Shown here piece after piece: positions 5,753 through 6,675 of a stretch of 6,675 bases of DNA. The translations under genes and the position numbers were made by a program. The notes beneath the pieces were generated by a model. It had not been told where the DNA came from. It ran no database searches and worked only from the letters and a program-made list of their open reading frames with translations. Origin of the DNA: DALYDK01 sp964477125 (GTDB lineage Bacteria > Patescibacteriota > Saccharimonadia > Saccharimonadales > CAIOMD01). Position 1 is the first letter of the stretch. The number at the start of each line of letters is the position of its first letter. The stretch is from the NCBI GenBank assembly GCA_964477125.1, contig CAYZCZ010000032.1, positions 1 to 6,675 of the forward strand. The letters are read 5' to 3'.

Positions 5753-5898
5753 TTTGTTTTAAAATTGGATATTTTCGATTAATCCTTTGCATCATCATAA
5801 TAGTTATTTTCGGCACATTATTTTTAGCAATATTACTTTTACCAAAATCGTAGGTACTAGATAAAAACGAATCAAAAATCGGTGTTGATGTATTAATA
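5753..5898. other. AT-rich intergenic gap, no clear gene
   Basis: The gap between the CYTH gene and the CPBP promoter contains no gene I can support. One plus-strand frame (about 5752-5853) encodes a strongly hydrophobic run ending in LLLPKS, but it has no ATG, GTG or TTG start. No terminator hairpin is evident after the CYTH stop; only a 4-bp GGAT/ATCC inverted repeat is present at 5767-5785. Confidence 0.45.
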
Positions 5899-5927
5899 TT
5901 GAAAATATAACAATAATATGGTATAAA
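5899..5927 (+). promoter_or_regulatory. promoter of the CPBP protease gene
   Basis: TTGAAA (5899-5904), a 17-nt spacer and TATAAA (5922-5927), with TGG directly upstream of the -10, give a combined -35 and extended -10 promoter. The start would be near 5934, leaving a leader of about 48 nt with a ribosome site. The TATGGTATAA core is identical to that of the AIM24 promoter. Confidence 0.65.
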
Positions 5928-5981
5928 TAATTATCTTTATATTCCCTATAAGGATTGTACCTTGAAAGGCGAGTGATTTAA

Positions 5982-6560
5982 TTGAGCCAATGGTTCATAT
6001 ATGGCATTGCAGCATTTGTGATGTTTACTACATTGCACGATGGAATTTGGGGAGGTAATCTCCAAAAAAGCCTGGCTATTCTTAGACGGATTCGACCGTG
6101 GATGATTATCCAGAACACGCTAGTGTTGGTTTTCGTAGTAATGGTATCCATGTTGCTAAACTCCCTGCCTGTACTAGGTTGGGGATGGTGGCAGTTACTG
6201 GATTCCAGCACTGAAGCAGGTGGCCAAAATGCAATAATGGCGAGTACTTCGCTACCAATTGTTGGTCCGATTTTCCTTGTTGTGTTATTTTTCGCTATGC
6301 CAAGACTGGCGGAATACGAAGAAGAGCTCTTCAGGGAAGGCACCGCAAACTGGAAAAGTGGTGTCAAGCGAAGCATTGTGTTTGGCCTCGTCCACTGTAT
6401 CATGGGCGTGAGTATTGGTGTTGGACTTGCCCTGAGTATTTGTGGACTTTGGTTCACGCACCAGTACTTTAAGGGTGGAGTGATACGATCAACAAGTTAC
6501 CATGCAGCTTGGAACTTGGCCATTGTGTCGCTTGTAATAATCACCTTGTTGACTGTCTAG
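5982..6560 (+). CDS. CPBP family intramembrane metalloprotease
   Basis: The 192-residue protein has the three signatures of the CPBP (CAAX protease/bacteriocin-processing, Rce1-like) family in the right order: EExxxR at 113-118 (EEELFR), FxxxH at 134-138 (FGLVH) and HxxxN at 174-178 (HAAWN). These supply the glutamate and histidines that hold the metal and activate water within the membrane. Hydrophobic segments are at about 3-19, 42-60, 88-106, 131-153 and 173-191. Family members cleave prenylated or small membrane peptides, or help with bacteriocin maturation or immunity; the target is unknown. The start is TTG at 5982: a TAA sits directly before it (5979-5981), and AAAGGCGAG at 5965-5973 gives a Shine-Dalgarno site. 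The next in-frame start, GTG at 6018, would cut the first helix. Base composition looks clearly more GC-rich than the neighbouring genes. It stands alone with its own promoter and terminator. Confidence 0.85.
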   Translation: MSQWFIYGIAAFVMFTTLHDGIWGGNLQKSLAILRRIRPWMIIQNTLVLVFVVMVSMLLNSLPVLGWGWWQLLDSSTEAGGQNAIMASTSLPIVGPIFLVVLFFAMPRLAEYEEELFREGTANWKSGVKRSIVFGLVHCIMGVSIGVGLALSICGLWFTHQYFKGGVIRSTSYHAAWNLAIVSLVIITLLTV

Positions 6561-6586
6561 CCCTCACGCTGGCGTGGCTGTGTAAT

Positions 6587-6610
6587 AGCCCCCAGTAGTG
6601 GGGGCTTTTA
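6587..6610 (+). terminator. intrinsic terminator of the CPBP gene
   Basis: AGCCCCC (6587-6593) and GGGGGCT (6600-6606) form a 7-bp GC-rich stem with the 6-nt loop AGTAGT, followed by T residues (6606-6609). It lies 26 nt after the TAG. A second small GC-rich hairpin (CACG/CGTG at 6565-6576) sits between the stop and this stem without its own T-run. This is the only classical intrinsic terminator I see in the window. Confidence 0.88.
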
Positions 6611-6635
6611 CATATTTATACATAAGCCTTATACT
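6607..6635 (+). promoter_or_regulatory. promoter overlapping the terminator T-run
   Basis: TTTACA (6607-6612) and TATACT (6630-6635) are separated by exactly 17 nt, each matching consensus at five of six positions. The -35 uses the T-run of the CPBP terminator. The start would be near 6642, about 5 nt before an ATG at 6647. Confidence 0.55.
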
Positions 6636-6646
6636 AATAATCAAAT

Positions 6647-6675
6647 ATGTTTAAAAATTCAAAACAGTTGCCAAT
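6647..6675 (+). CDS. possible start of a gene cut by the window edge
   Basis: An ATG at 6647 follows the promoter above and opens MFKNSKQLP before the window ends. No Shine-Dalgarno site is visible, and the predicted leader is only about 5 nt. Nine codons are too few to name a product. The support is the promoter position and the terminator that isolates it from the gene before. Confidence 0.4.

Noticed and set aside
5752..5853. Plus-strand frame encoding a hydrophobic run that ends LLLPKS
   Set aside because: No ATG, GTG or TTG start in frame. T-rich DNA often yields hydrophobic codons, and there is no ribosome site. It could be a scrap of a membrane gene, but I cannot support it.
5978..6457. 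159-codon minus-strand frame opposite the CPBP gene
   Set aside because: The plus strand carries all three CPBP motifs plus promoter and terminator; the opposite frame has no recognisable features.

Overview
This is an AT-rich bacterial window with short, AT-dense intergenic gaps. TAA, TAG and TGA all end genes, so the standard bacterial code is the simplest reading. The gene set (a Nudix hydrolase, an AIM24-like protein, a YqhA/UPF0114 protein, a CYTH protein, a CPBP protease and small membrane proteins) fits a small-genome bacterium. A member of the Patescibacteria/CPR, perhaps Saccharibacteria, is my guess. That placement is inference from style and content, because the window has no rRNA or ribosomal protein gene.

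Layout. The left edge holds the 3' part of a Nudix hydrolase gene (+), then a 136-residue two-helix membrane protein (+). Four genes follow on the minus strand. Read in their direction of transcription they are: a 706-residue protein with two alpha/beta hydrolase domains fused to a C-terminal membrane domain (4663-2543); an AIM24-family protein with its own extended -10 promoter and Shine-Dalgarno site (2436-1771); a YqhA-family membrane protein (1662-1183); and a 72-residue membrane protein (1138-920). The AIM24 gene, and probably the YqhA gene, have their own promoters, so this is a co-directional cluster rather than one clear operon.

The region 4664-5245 (+) is genetic wreckage. It contains a roughly 55-residue C-terminal scrap of a lysylphosphatidylglycerol-synthase/flippase-type membrane protein (about 4715-4897) with no start codon and no upstream gene body. 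It is followed by AT-rich sequence and a near-perfect 32-bp palindrome. Next comes a CYTH-domain gene whose N-terminal strand carrying the ExExK motif is cut off by an in-frame TAA at 5177. The rest of the CYTH domain stays open to 5752.

The right end has a compact CPBP intramembrane protease (TTG start, 5982-6560) with a good promoter and a strong intrinsic terminator. A second promoter lies directly on the terminator's T-run and points at an ATG at 6647, so a further gene probably starts at the window edge.

A recurring theme is envelope and membrane biology: most of the intact genes encode membrane-embedded proteins. The most interesting items are the double-hydrolase/membrane fusion, the two decayed genes side by side, the palindrome in front of the broken CYTH gene, and several ATGs that lack a Shine-Dalgarno site but have a -10-like hexamer exactly 6 nt upstream, as expected for leaderless mRNAs.
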